From: Corynebacterium meridianum
Lineage (GTDB): Bacteria; Actinomycetota; Actinomycetes; Mycobacteriales; Mycobacteriaceae
Assembly (NCBI RefSeq): GCF_016342265.1
Contig: NZ_JAEIOS010000013.1
Span: 248,001 to 312,000, forward strand
Reading direction: 5' to 3'
DNA length: 64,000 bases
A program made the translations under genes and the position numbers. Positions within the stretch are counted from its first letter, which is position 1. Each line of letters opens with the position of its first letter. This document shows positions 8,371 to 17,243 of the stretch, one piece after another. The notes under the pieces were generated by a model. That model saw nothing but the letters and a program-made list of their open reading frames with translations. It did no database searches and was not told the DNA's origin.

Positions 8371-8744
8371 CGGTTCTCCTCTCCGGCGCCCTGACCGGGC
8401 GCACCGTGGTCGATGCCCCTGACGGAGGGCACCATCCGTTCCTCCATGTCCGCCAGGCCGGCGAACACCTCGGCCGGGTCCGCCCCGTAGACGGCCTGCA
8501 CGAGGAGGATCTCGGGACCGTCCCCGTCGGCGTCAGGACGCAGCCCGACGGACAGGGTTCCCGGGGTCATGGTGATGCAGGTCGACAGGGCGGCGATCTG
8601 CCAATCCTTGGTCACCCGCAGTGGGTAGGCCACCACGATGGGGTGCATGTGTGAGTGCCGGCGCACCACGTCGCGGGCGACGGTGAGCGCTCCCGCGAAC
8701 ACCTGACCGATCAGCCAGACCCCGAACCGGATCACGTGGAACAT
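8367..8744 (-). CDS. mrpE: Na+/H+ antiporter subunit MrpE
   Basis: 125 residues. An N-terminal amphipathic/membrane segment (IRFGVWLIGQVFAGALTVARDVV) precedes the conserved cytoplasmic part: HPIVVAYPLRVTKDWQIAALSTCITMTPGTLSVGL, which is the MrpE hallmark (SISLTPGTLxVdl). Shorter at the N terminus than the 160-residue Bacillus subunit. Overlaps mrpD by one base and mrpF by four, so tightly coupled. Acidic, Gly-rich tail. Confidence 0.9.
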   Translation of the reverse strand: MFHVIRFGVWLIGQVFAGALTVARDVVRRHSHMHPIVVAYPLRVTKDWQIAALSTCITMTPGTLSVGLRPDADGDGPEILLVQAVYGADPAEVFAGLADMEERMVPSVRGIDHGAPGQGAGEENR

Positions 8745-10315
8745 CAGCGGACCTCCTCTGGGACGTCAGTGCTCGGCAGGGGAACGTCTCCGGTGTCGAC
8801 GACTCCCACCGCGGTCGAGAAGTCGCCGAGGACGGCCTGCCGGTAGCCGTCGATGTCGAGCAGCCCCTCCGCGGCGGTCGTGGTCACGGATGTGAGGACC
8901 CCGGCCCCGAAGAACATCGCGACGCTGAGTACGGCGAGGGCTGCGCCGGGGACCAGTTTCGATCCGGAGACCAGCAGCGTCGCCGGGAACTCCTTCTCCT
9001 TCATGTCCTTGCCCCAGAACACCGCACGCCACAGCCGCAGCATGGACAGCAGGGCACCGAAGCTCGCGATTATGATCACGGCGATGACCAGCCACGCCTT
9101 CAGGTCACCCTCCCGGGCGACGGCGAGGGTGACGTAGAGCTTGCCCCACACGCCGGAGAACGGGGGGAATCCGACGACCGAGAATGCGCCCATGACGAAC
9201 ACCGCGGACACGAGCGGTTCGCGGCGCATCAGGCCGGACAAGCGCGTCAGCATGCCCGTGCCGTAGGTCTCCTCCACGGCCCCCACGGTGAGCACCAGGG
9301 AGCCGACGGTGATCATGTGGTGCAGGGCGTAGAGGATGCCGGCCGCGAGTGCGCGGACCGGGTCGAGTGTCGCGAACGCCAGCACGACCAGGATGAACGG
9401 CATTCCGTTGACCATCTGGTAGGCGATGACGCGGCGCATGGTGTGCTCGGCGAGGCCCGCGAAGCCACCGACCAGCATGGAGATCATGCAGACGACGGCG
9501 ATGAGCCAGGACCAGCGTTCATCCAGGGCGAAGACGACGGTGTAGATGCGGAACAGCGCGTACACCGCGACCTTCGTGTGCAGGCCCGAGAACAGGCCCA
9601 TCACCGACGGGGAGGTGCCCGGGTAGGTGCGGGGAAGCCAGGTGTGCACGGGGAAGACACCGGCCTTCACGCAGAGTGCGATGACGACGACGCCCATCGC
9701 CACGGTGAGCGGGCCGTTGCCCGCCGCCGCGCCGGCGAGTGCCGCCATGTTCACCGTGCCCGCCACGCCGTAGACGAGCGCCACACCGATGAGCAGGACC
9801 GTGGACGTGGTCAGGTTCACCAGGACGAACATCCGGCCACCCGCGAGGCGCGACCAGGTTCCGGTCATGGCGATCAGGCCGTAGGACGGCAGGAGCATGA
9901 CCTCGATGAACACGAAGAGGTTGAACAGGTCGGCGGTGAGCAGGGCACCGTTGACACCCGCGGTGAGCATCAGGGCGAGTCCCGGGTAGAACCGGGCGCG
10001 GGTCTCACCGGCGACGAGGGCGAACAGGTTCGATGCGAGCGCCACGATGCAGGTGGTCAGGATCATCACCGCGGCGAACGGATCCGCGGCGAAGGGGATC
10101 GCGATACCACCGTCGTAGAGTCCGACCGAGTGCGCCACGGTGCCGGTTGCCTCGGTGTGGGCGAACAGCCACCCGCCCGCGACGATGCCGACACCGGGAA
10201 CCAGGACCATGAGGGTGTCACGCACGGCGCGCCACGGCAGGATCACCGCGAGTGCGGCGGTCGCCAGCGGTACGGCGACGAAGAGGGGGAGGGCCCAGGA
10301 AAGATCGTTGTTCAC
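8744..10315 (-). CDS. mrpD: Na+/H+ antiporter subunit MrpD
   Basis: 523 residues, about 14 membrane helices, homologous to proton-pumping subunits of respiratory complex I (proton_antipo_M family). The conserved Glu/Lys lines are visible, for example FVFIEVMLLPSYGLIA (helix 5 Glu) and CVKAGVFPVHTWLPRTYPGTSPSVMGLFSGLHTKVAVYAL (Lys-bearing helices 7-8). It probably forms one of two ion-translocating units with MrpA. Starts three bases after the stop of mrpC. Confidence 0.93.
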   Translation of the reverse strand: MNNDLSWALPLFVAVPLATAALAVILPWRAVRDTLMVLVPGVGIVAGGWLFAHTEATGTVAHSVGLYDGGIAIPFAADPFAAVMILTTCIVALASNLFALVAGETRARFYPGLALMLTAGVNGALLTADLFNLFVFIEVMLLPSYGLIAMTGTWSRLAGGRMFVLVNLTTSTVLLIGVALVYGVAGTVNMAALAGAAAGNGPLTVAMGVVVIALCVKAGVFPVHTWLPRTYPGTSPSVMGLFSGLHTKVAVYALFRIYTVVFALDERWSWLIAVVCMISMLVGGFAGLAEHTMRRVIAYQMVNGMPFILVVLAFATLDPVRALAAGILYALHHMITVGSLVLTVGAVEETYGTGMLTRLSGLMRREPLVSAVFVMGAFSVVGFPPFSGVWGKLYVTLAVAREGDLKAWLVIAVIIIASFGALLSMLRLWRAVFWGKDMKEKEFPATLLVSGSKLVPGAALAVLSVAMFFGAGVLTSVTTTAAEGLLDIDGYRQAVLGDFSTAVGVVDTGDVPLPSTDVPEEVR

Positions 10316-10318
10316 TGT

Positions 10319-10738
10319 CTACTTCTCCTCCTTGGCCAGCCGGTCGGCCACGCGGGCCGCACGGTGGGAACCGGGGCGGACCGGGGCGGCCGTCCGGCCA
10401 CGGGTCTCCAGCGGGGACTCCTCGTCGGGGTCTTCTGCGGAGCGGGTGTCGTCGGAACGACCGAGTGCGGCGAGCGCCAGCATGAAGGCGGTGGTCGCCA
10501 TGGTGATGACGATGGCGGTCAGGACGAAAGCCTGCGGCAGGGGATCCGCGGCCTCGTCGAGGGGGGTGCGCCCGCCGAACGGTTCGCCGCGCCAGGCGCC
10601 GATGCCGGTCGCGAGGATGATGAGGTTCGCGGCATGGCTCACCAGGCCCATGCCGAACACGATGCGCACCATGCCCCGCTGCATGATCAGGTAGACGCCG
10701 CCGCCCAGCAGGAACGCGATGGTCAGTGCGAGAATCAC
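10319..10738 (-). CDS. mrpC: Na+/H+ antiporter subunit MrpC
   Basis: 139 residues, NuoK-like. Three helices: ILALTIAFLLGGGVYLIMQRGMVRIVFGMGLVSHAANLIIL and PLPQAFVLTAIVITMATTAFMLALAAL; the PLPQALVLTAIVI line is a signature of MrpC. The C-terminal 40 residues are hydrophilic and charged. Start overlaps mrpA by four bases. Confidence 0.92.
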   Translation of the reverse strand: MILALTIAFLLGGGVYLIMQRGMVRIVFGMGLVSHAANLIILATGIGAWRGEPFGGRTPLDEAADPLPQAFVLTAIVITMATTAFMLALAALGRSDDTRSAEDPDEESPLETRGRTAAPVRPGSHRAARVADRLAKEEK

Positions 10739-13713
10739 TGCTTCTCTTCCTTCCGCCCGCCGGTGTCCCCGCCACTGGCGGCGGTGGAGGGCTGGTCGTG
10801 GTCGGTCGCGCGGGCCGCGCTGAATGCCACGGCCGCGGAACCGCCCGAGTTCTCCGGTTGCTGCGGATCATCCAGCTTCGGATCGGGCCGCACGTCGGGG
10901 GTGTCCGGCAGCGGGTGCTCACCGCCGCGGTGAAACGGCAGGAGCTTCTTGTCCGCGCCGGGCCGCAGGTACCCGCCGAGCGCGTTGATCGCGAGGGTGA
11001 GCATGCCGAGGACCGCGAGGAACACGCCGATGTCGAAGATCATCGAGGTGCTGACGTGCTCCGGGCCGATGTGGCCGTGCAGCGGGTAGAGGAAGGAGCC
11101 CTCGAAGAAACCGAGGAACCCGGACCCGATGGCGGTCAGCACACCGATGCCCGTGAGCAGGAACGGGGTGTTCGGGCGGGCGACCGGCTTGTCGGTGCCG
11201 AACGCGAGGTAGACGACCATGATCGCCCCACCCACGACCAGGGCGGCGATGAAGCCGCCGCCGGGGGAGTTGTGTCCGCGCATGAAGATGAGGAAGGCCA
11301 GGATTCCGAGCACCGGCACGAGGTACCTCTGCAGCTGCTCCAGGGGGAGCGCGTTCCGGATCGAATCCGGGAGGAACAGCGGGCGGGTACCGCGCTGGAA
11401 CGGGTGCCTCGGGACGGAGCCGGCGACCGCGGCGATGACGACGCCCGCCATGCCGAGCACGGCGAGCTCGCCCAGGGTATCGAAGGCACGGAACTCGACG
11501 AGGATCGTGTTGACGATGTTGTCGCCGCCGGTGATCTCCGGGCCGTTGTTGAGGTAGTACAGGGCGATGTCCGAGCGCTCGTGCCGGCCGAGCAGACCCA
11601 TTACGGCCGCGAACGCGGCGGTACCGGTCGCGATGCCGAGGATCGCGGAGGAGGTGCGTCGGCGTGCGGAGGTCTTGTGGAACTCCTCCGGCTGCTGCCG
11701 GATCACCATCATGATGATGACGACGACGAGGGTCTCGACGAGGAACTGCGTCAGCGCCACGTCCGGGGCGCCGAGCGCCAGGATCTGCAGGGTGACGCCT
11801 ACGCCCGTGGTGCCGAGCAGGACCGCACCCGACAGTCGGGTCCGCGCCCGGGCGAGACCGAAGACGGACACCACGATGATGAGCAGCGGAACGAGGTCGA
11901 TCGGGTCGTCGATGCCTTCGATCCGGGGCTCGGGGGTAACGCCGTCGATGCCCGGCATGAACAGCACGATCGCAGCGAACCCGATCAACACCAGCAGCGG
12001 GTACAGCAGGTGGCGGGCCGGCGAGTAGGAGTCCGCCATCCGGCCGGCGGTACGGCCCCAGCGGCCGCACAGTTCGAAGAAGTGGCGCAGCGCGATGTTG
12101 CCCGTGAACGGCAGCAGGGCACGCCCGTCGAAGGACGGGAGGATCCGCTTGCGCGCGAGCACGCCCAGCACACCGACGACGAGGACAACGACGGAGATCC
12201 CGAGCGGAACGGTGATTCCGTGCCAGAGACCCAGGTGCAGGTGCGGGGCGGTGGTGATCGACCCGACGACGGCGTCGAGCGGTTCATCGAGCGATGCGGC
12301 GACGAACGCCAGCGGCAGCGAGACCAGGCCGGGCAGTGCGGCGGGCAGCCACAGCTGGACCGGGGCCTCGTGGACCTCCGACATGTCACGCGGGCCGTCG
12401 ACGAAGGCGCCGAGCACCAGTCGGGCCGAGTAGGTGAACGTGAAGACGGCACCCACGCCGGCGGCACCCAGCAGCAACCACACACCGGCGGTGTCCAGGG
12501 GCGCCTCGGTGAACGCCTCCAGCATGCTCTCCTTGGAGATGAAACCCATCAACGGTGGGACGGCCGCCATGGACAGGGAACCTACGAGCACACCGGTGAA
12601 GGTGAACGGCATCCGGTTCCACAGGGGGCCGAGACGGCGCACGTCACGGGAACCCGCCTCGTGGTCCACGACGCCGATGAGCATGAACAGCGAGGACTTG
12701 AACAGGGCGTGGGTCAGGGTGTGGAGGACGGCGGCGGCCAGCGCAAAAGGAGTGCCGATGCCGATCGTCGCGACGATCCAACCCAGGTGGGACACCGTCG
12801 AGTACGCGGTCAGACGCTTCAGGTCGGTCTTCTGGATCGCGAACAGGGACGCCATCACGGCGGTGAACATGCCGACGGTGATGAGCAGGAGGTTCCACAC
12901 GTGGTTGTCGTGCATCACGGTGGAGAAGCGCAGCAGCAGGTAGATACCGGCCTTGACTACGGCTGCGGCGTGCAGGAACGCGGACACCGGTGTCGCGGCG
13001 GCCATCGCCTCCGGCAGCCAGAAGTGGAAGGGGAACTGCGCGGACTTCGTGAACGCGGAGATCGCGATCAGCACACCCACCGCAGTGCCGAGCCGTGGAT
13101 CCTCGGTCCAGAAATCGGAGGCCAGGATGTCGGTGAGGTTCGTCGTGCCGGCCTGCGTCGCGGCGATGGTCAGTGCGGCGAGGAGCGTCAGACCGCCGGT
13201 GAACGTCAGGATCAGTGTGCGGACGGATCCGGCTTCGCCCGCCGAGCCAGCCCGTGCGATGAGCAGGAAGGATCCGATGGACACCAGTTCCCAGGAGATG
13301 AACATCAGCACGACGTCGTCCGAGAGGACCAGCAGGAGGACCGCGAGCATGAACGCGGACATGATGACGTAGAAGCTGCCGTTGGACTGCTTGTTGTGCA
13401 GGTAGGACGCCGAATAGATGAAGACGATCGCGCCGATGACGAGAGCGAGCAGCGCGAAGAACACACTCAACGGGTCGCCCCGGAGCGCGAAGTCGGTGTC
13501 CCGTCCCGGAGCGATGAAGTCCCGGGCCCAGACGTGTCGGTAGGTGATCACCTCCCCGTCCATCAGTCGGGGGATGTGTCGCGCCAGAAGACCTGCGGCG
13601 ATCAGGAAGATCGCCGCCAGCGGCCAGCCGGCGCGACGGTCGAACAGACGGACCGCGAAGGGGGCGAGCCCGAGGGCGAGCGCCGCCAACGCGAGGACGA
13701 TGAACAGCGTCAC
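10735..13713 (-). CDS. mrpA: Na+/H+ antiporter subunit MrpA fused to MrpB
   Basis: 992 residues. The first ~770 are MrpA (NuoL-like, about 20 helices): SAFTKSAQFPFHFWLPEAMAAATPVSAFLHAAAVVKAGIYLL contains the Lys/His translocation lines, followed by MnhA-specific helices. The last ~200 carry a complete MrpB domain (MRGHNSPGGGFIAALVVGGAIMVVYLAFG and STSMIFDIGVFLAVLGMLTL), so no separate mrpB is needed: this is the group 2, six-gene arrangement known in actinobacteria. Start is GTG 13713; no good SD is seen. First gene of the operon, so the promoter should lie in 13714-13954. The operon supports Na+/alkali tolerance and pH homeostasis. The tail after residue ~940 (GGEHPLPDTPDVRPDPK) is disordered. 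Confidence 0.94.
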   Translation of the reverse strand: MTLFIVLALAALALGLAPFAVRLFDRRAGWPLAAIFLIAAGLLARHIPRLMDGEVITYRHVWARDFIAPGRDTDFALRGDPLSVFFALLALVIGAIVFIYSASYLHNKQSNGSFYVIMSAFMLAVLLLVLSDDVVLMFISWELVSIGSFLLIARAGSAGEAGSVRTLILTFTGGLTLLAALTIAATQAGTTNLTDILASDFWTEDPRLGTAVGVLIAISAFTKSAQFPFHFWLPEAMAAATPVSAFLHAAAVVKAGIYLLLRFSTVMHDNHVWNLLLITVGMFTAVMASLFAIQKTDLKRLTAYSTVSHLGWIVATIGIGTPFALAAAVLHTLTHALFKSSLFMLIGVVDHEAGSRDVRRLGPLWNRMPFTFTGVLVGSLSMAAVPPLMGFISKESMLEAFTEAPLDTAGVWLLLGAAGVGAVFTFTYSARLVLGAFVDGPRDMSEVHEAPVQLWLPAALPGLVSLPLAFVAASLDEPLDAVVGSITTAPHLHLGLWHGITVPLGISVVVLVVGVLGVLARKRILPSFDGRALLPFTGNIALRHFFELCGRWGRTAGRMADSYSPARHLLYPLLVLIGFAAIVLFMPGIDGVTPEPRIEGIDDPIDLVPLLIIVVSVFGLARARTRLSGAVLLGTTGVGVTLQILALGAPDVALTQFLVETLVVVIIMMVIRQQPEEFHKTSARRRTSSAILGIATGTAAFAAVMGLLGRHERSDIALYYLNNGPEITGGDNIVNTILVEFRAFDTLGELAVLGMAGVVIAAVAGSVPRHPFQRGTRPLFLPDSIRNALPLEQLQRYLVPVLGILAFLIFMRGHNSPGGGFIAALVVGGAIMVVYLAFGTDKPVARPNTPFLLTGIGVLTAIGSGFLGFFEGSFLYPLHGHIGPEHVSTSMIFDIGVFLAVLGMLTLAINALGGYLRPGADKKLLPFHRGGEHPLPDTPDVRPDPKLDDPQQPENSGGSAAVAFSAARATDHDQPSTAASGGDTGGRKEEKQ

Positions 13714-13954
13714 TTGGGCATCACACCTGCGTTCCTTGATGAGTGTAGTGAGGAGATTCGTACCGTGCTGGGGTCAGACATACCCTTCTAAACGATACCA
13801 GCCGGTCATGACCGTCCGACGCGGCCGGTGACCCGCCTCCGGGAGGTACGGTCCGCCTGTTCCGTGCGGCCGGGGGTCCGTTCCATCCCCTTTCCCCGGC
13901 GTTTGCCCGGTGTGGCGCATCACCATTCCCGGCATCGGCGCTAGATTCCACAGT

Positions 13955-15574
13955 ATGAGCCGATCCGCAGCAACCGTCACTCGTTTCCTGCTGGCCCTGT
14001 TGCTGTTCCTGCCGGTGGCGGCGGGGGCGGTCTACACGGTAGTCACCGGGATGGATCTCACATCTGCGTCGGTGGTGGGCGACGGGGACGATCCCTCCTC
14101 TACCGGTGCCGATCTCCGGGGAGCCCGTGGCGGTGCTGATCTCGTGGCGGCCCGCCGTGCCGCGGGGGAGGCCGACACCCAGGCGGGATTCCTCGTCACC
14201 GGCACCGGTGAACTCAGTGACGGTGCCGGTGAACTCGCGGAGGGGAGCAGGCGACTGTCCGAGGGGGCGGCGGACGCTGTCAACGGTTCGCAGCAGCTCA
14301 CCGACGGGTTGATCCAGCTCCAGGCGGGGACCGGTGAGCTGGGGCAGGGCGCGACCCGGGTGGCCGACGGGGTGTCTCAGGCGGTGGACCAGATCGAGGC
14401 GATGCCGGGGGCCCGCGACGAGCTGCTCAAGGTCCTTGATGACGTCGACGCCACCCTCGCGAAATCGAGCCACCCGGAGGCGCCGAAGCTCCGGATGGAG
14501 CTGGTCAAACTCCGGGTCGAGGTGGTCAACTTCCGCATCGCCCCCGAGATGATCAGTCAACTCCATGAACTGCGGGACGGTTCCCGCGAGGTCGCGAACC
14601 AGCTCTCCGCCCCGGGGCAGCCCTTCCATGACGGGGTCTACAGCGCGGTCACCGGTTCGCGTTCCCTGACCAGTGGTCTCCGCGAGCTGAATGAGGGCAC
14701 GCAGACGCTGCAGAGCGGTGCCGACGAGATCCGCGACGGCGCTGAACGCATCCGCGCCATGGCGGAGGTCAACGAGCAGAAGGTCGACGCCATCCAGGCG
14801 GGCCTGCCCGTGAGGGGAGCCGCCGGTACTGCCCCGGCGACCACGGAACAGGTGTCAGTCCAGGCGGGTACCGGTGTCGGGCCGGGGCTGATGAACGCCC
14901 TGTTCGCCGCGCTTCTGGTCTGGTTCGCGGCCACCGCTCTGTGGCTGGTGGGCCGGTCCCCGTCGAGCCGGCCCAGCGCTCGCGCCGGCGAATCGGCCAG
15001 GACGTTCGCCGCTCCCGGTGCCGCTGTAGCCGGTATCGCGGTCATCGGCGCGGTGTTCGTGGCCACCGTCGCCCGGCCGACAGGGTCCGTCGCGCTCGCC
15101 GGATCCATCCTCGTGGTCGCGTTGACCGCTGTCGCCGCCGCGGTATCGGGTCGCGCGGTGATCAGTCTGCTCGGCGGGACCGTCGGACGTACCGCACTGG
15201 TGCTGGGCCTGATGGTCCAGGTCGGGGTGCTGGGCCACGTGTTCTCCGGTGCGGCGGCAGGGGAGGAGGCGTCGTCGTTCTGGAGGTTGCTCACTGCGGT
15301 GATGCCCGCGGCGTACCCGGCCGGGGCGGTGGCTGAACTCGGCACCGGTGGCGACGGCCCGGTCCTGTGGGTGGCCGTCGCCGTACTCGGTGCCCTGGTT
15401 GTGCTGGGGACGCTCATCGGGCGCTTCGCCCCGACCGTTGACGGGGATCCGGAGATCACGTCGGGAGATCCGGGGGAAGTCCACGACGATCCGGCTCCCG
15501 TGACCACCGGACACCGGCCCTCCGATGACCCCACCGCGACGATCCCCGTCGTCGACGACTCCACGGAGCGCTGA
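13955..15574 (+). CDS. YhgE/Pip-like membrane protein (ABC-2-type export family)
   Basis: 539 residues. One N-terminal membrane helix (TRFLLALLLFLPVAAGAVYTVVTG), then about 280 mostly hydrophilic residues with the repeated small-residue heptads typical of YhgE/Pip proteins (GTGELSDGAGELAEGSRRL, SQQLTDGLIQLQAGTGELGQGA, SLTSGLRELNEGTQTLQSGADEI), then about six C-terminal membrane helices (residues ~310-510) and a disordered acidic tail. This is the layout of phage-infection-protein/ABC-2 permease-like proteins. In firmicutes such proteins take part in type VII-like export or phage adsorption; here the role is unknown. ATG 13955 is used because the signal helix begins right after it; a -10-like TAGATT at 13942 suggests a nearly leaderless mRNA. 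Stands alone between Mrp and tRNA-Pro. Confidence 0.7.
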   Translation: MSRSAATVTRFLLALLLFLPVAAGAVYTVVTGMDLTSASVVGDGDDPSSTGADLRGARGGADLVAARRAAGEADTQAGFLVTGTGELSDGAGELAEGSRRLSEGAADAVNGSQQLTDGLIQLQAGTGELGQGATRVADGVSQAVDQIEAMPGARDELLKVLDDVDATLAKSSHPEAPKLRMELVKLRVEVVNFRIAPEMISQLHELRDGSREVANQLSAPGQPFHDGVYSAVTGSRSLTSGLRELNEGTQTLQSGADEIRDGAERIRAMAEVNEQKVDAIQAGLPVRGAAGTAPATTEQVSVQAGTGVGPGLMNALFAALLVWFAATALWLVGRSPSSRPSARAGESARTFAAPGAAVAGIAVIGAVFVATVARPTGSVALAGSILVVALTAVAAAVSGRAVISLLGGTVGRTALVLGLMVQVGVLGHVFSGAAAGEEASSFWRLLTAVMPAAYPAGAVAELGTGGDGPVLWVAVAVLGALVVLGTLIGRFAPTVDGDPEITSGDPGEVHDDPAPVTTGHRPSDDPTATIPVVDDSTER

Positions 15575-15600
15575 CGCAGCTACAGGGAGGTTCGGAAACG

Positions 15601-15644
15601 AAAAAACCCGGGGCGGTGGACTTCAATGAGTCCGCCGCCCCGGG
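15601..15644 (-). terminator. Terminator of tRNA-Pro
   Basis: Bases 15607-15622 pair with 15629-15644 (16-bp stem, one mismatch, 6-base loop). On the minus strand the stem is followed by a six-T run (15606-15601), directly after the tRNA. It may also stop the convergent membrane-protein transcript. Confidence 0.85.
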
Positions 15645-15650
15645 CGATGG

Positions 15651-15724
15651 TCGGGATAACAGGATTTGAACCTGCGACCTCCTCGTCCCGAACGAGGCAC
15701 GCTACCAAGCTGCGCCATATCCCG
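15651..15724 (-). tRNA. tRNA-Pro (anticodon CGG)
   Basis: On the minus strand the 74-base sequence starts CGGGATATGG and ends TATCCCGA. The 7-bp acceptor stem CGGGATA/TATCCCG, D-arm with GGTAG, anticodon loop TTCGGGA (anticodon CGG, reads CCG) and T-arm GCAGGTTCAAATCCTGT are complete. CCA is not encoded. A strong terminator follows. Confidence 0.97.
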
Positions 15725-15809
15725 GTGTGCAGGCACCGCCTGCTACCCGGAATACTCTAGCCTACGTGGCTGCACCGGGCAAAACCGCAGCTGGAACCGT
15801 GTCCGGCCG

Positions 15810-16736
15810 TCACGCGGAGGGTAGTTCCGTGACCCGTAGGAGCGTCGCTGCGGGAGGGCAGAACAGGCGCAGTGGTGCATAGCGGGAGGTGCCCAGCCCC
15901 TCGGAGACGTGGAGGTGCATCGGCCCGAAGCGACTCAGCCCCTTCGCCCGCCGCGCGTTTATGCCGCAGTTCGTCACGATCGCGTGTCCACCGGGCAGGC
16001 AGAGCTGTCCGCCGTGGGTGTGTCCGCACAGGGCCAGCTGGTAGCCGTCATCGGCGAACTGCTGCAGGATCCGCGGCTCGGGCGCGTGGGAGAGCGCGAT
16101 CGCGAGATCGCAGTCCCGGTGCGGTGGCCCGGCGATGGTGTCGTAGTCGTCCAGGTCATGGTGTGGATCGTCGACCCCGGCCGCCGCGATCCGGACGTGG
16201 CCCGCCTTGAACTCGCGGCGTGCGTGCGTGGCGTCCTGCCAGCCCCTCTCGACGAAGGCTGCGCGGAGGTCCCGCCACGGCAGTTCTACGTCACTGACCG
16301 GTCGTTTTCTGCCGGCCAGGTAGCCGAGCGGATTGACCGGGCGTGGGGCCCAGTAGTCGTTGCTGCCGAAGACGAAGAGGCCCGGGCGACTCAGCAGTGG
16401 CCCGAGTGCGCGGAGGACCTCGGGGACGGTCTTCGCGTCCCCGAGATTGTCCCCGGTGTTGACGACGAGATCCGGGTCCGTGTCGATGAGGGAGGCGACC
16501 CACTCGCACTTCGTGTCCTGCCCGGGCAGCATGTGCAGATCGCTGAGGTGCAGGATCCGGAAATCCGTGGCCTCCCCGCGCAGGGTTCCCGGCGCGAGCA
16601 GCGGAATCGTGACCTCGTGGAGCCGGAAGTTCTCGAGCTCCCGGTTGCCCCATGCGGTGAGTGCGGTACCGCCTGTGAGGGCGGCACCGGTGGCGGCCAG
16701 GGCGGCCCGGCGGATCAGGTTCGTGTTCAGTCGCAC
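15810..16736 (-). CDS. Membrane-associated metallophosphoesterase
   Basis: 308 residues from GTG 16736. A short N-terminal hydrophobic segment (RAALAATGAALTGGTALTAW) precedes a calcineurin-like phosphoesterase domain. Metal ligands: DLH (ILHLSDLHMLPGQ), GDN (VVNTGDNLGD), the GSND line (FVFGSNDYW, normally GNHD, here with Ser-Asn-Asp), an SHAP and the C-terminal GHTHGGQLCLPG. It resembles YkoQ/YaeI and mycobacterial Rv3683, which is next to the PBP/WhiB4 locus in that genus, so the context is conserved. Substrate unknown. Divergent from yqeY with only 23 bases between the starts, so promoters must overlap or transcripts be leaderless. Confidence 0.85.
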   Translation of the reverse strand: MRLNTNLIRRAALAATGAALTGGTALTAWGNRELENFRLHEVTIPLLAPGTLRGEATDFRILHLSDLHMLPGQDTKCEWVASLIDTDPDLVVNTGDNLGDAKTVPEVLRALGPLLSRPGLFVFGSNDYWAPRPVNPLGYLAGRKRPVSDVELPWRDLRAAFVERGWQDATHARREFKAGHVRIAAAGVDDPHHDLDDYDTIAGPPHRDCDLAIALSHAPEPRILQQFADDGYQLALCGHTHGGQLCLPGGHAIVTNCGINARRAKGLSRFGPMHLHVSEGLGTSRYAPLRLFCPPAATLLRVTELPSA

Positions 16737-16759
16737 CTGTCCAGCGTATCGTGGACCGC

Positions 16760-17230
16760 ATGAGTACGCTGACCGACGCCGTCCGTGCGGATCTGACCGC
16801 AGCCATGAAGGCCCGTGACGAGGACACCAAGCGCACACTGCGCAGTCTCCTCGCGGCCATCCAGACCGAGGCCGTCACCGGTGCCAAGCACGAGGTCGGG
16901 GACGATGACGTCCTTCGGCTGATCGCCCGGGAGATCAAGAAACGCCGCGAGTCGGCGGAGATCTACCGGGAGGCGGGAAGAGAAGAGCTCGCCGCCGCCG
17001 AAGAGACTGAGGCCGACATCCTGGCGCGTTACCAGCCCACCCAGCTGGATGACGCCGATCTCGCTGCGGTCGTTGACAGGGCGGTCGCCGAGGTTGCCGA
17101 GCAGACCGGGGAACCGGTGTCGATGAAACAGATGGGCCAGGTCATGAAGGCCGCACAGGCCGCGGCTGCGGGCCGTGCCGACGGCAAGCGGATCTCCACC
17201 GCGGTCAGGGAGCGGCTGCAGCGCCCCTGA
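16760..17230 (+). CDS. GatB/YqeY domain protein
   Basis: 156 residues, MSTLTDAVRADLTAAMKARDEDTKRTLRSLLAAI at the start is the family signature, followed by EIKKRRESAEIYREAGREELAAAEETE and a C-terminal MKQMGQVMKAAQAAAAGRADGKRIS. This is the stand-alone YqeY fold related to the tail of GatB, thought to bind tRNA or an amidotransferase; its exact role is not known. GTG 16751 is in frame but ATG 16760 starts the conserved region. Ends 13 bases before the convergent PBP gene. Confidence 0.88.
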   Translation: MSTLTDAVRADLTAAMKARDEDTKRTLRSLLAAIQTEAVTGAKHEVGDDDVLRLIAREIKKRRESAEIYREAGREELAAAEETEADILARYQPTQLDDADLAAVVDRAVAEVAEQTGEPVSMKQMGQVMKAAQAAAAGRADGKRISTAVRERLQRP

Positions 17231-17243
17231 CCGGTAGGTCTCA

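Noticed and set aside
7703..8404. Longer MrpG starting upstream at 8404
   Set aside because: The extra 101 residues are Arg/Asp-rich and overlap mrpF in another frame; ATG 8101 with a one-base overlap is typical of the operon.
10726..13791. Very long plus-strand open frame (about 1021 codons) opposite mrpA
   Set aside because: It is the antisense shadow of mrpA: composition is Arg/Gly/Asp/Gln-heavy without hydrophobic core, while the minus strand gives a perfect MrpA-MrpB protein.
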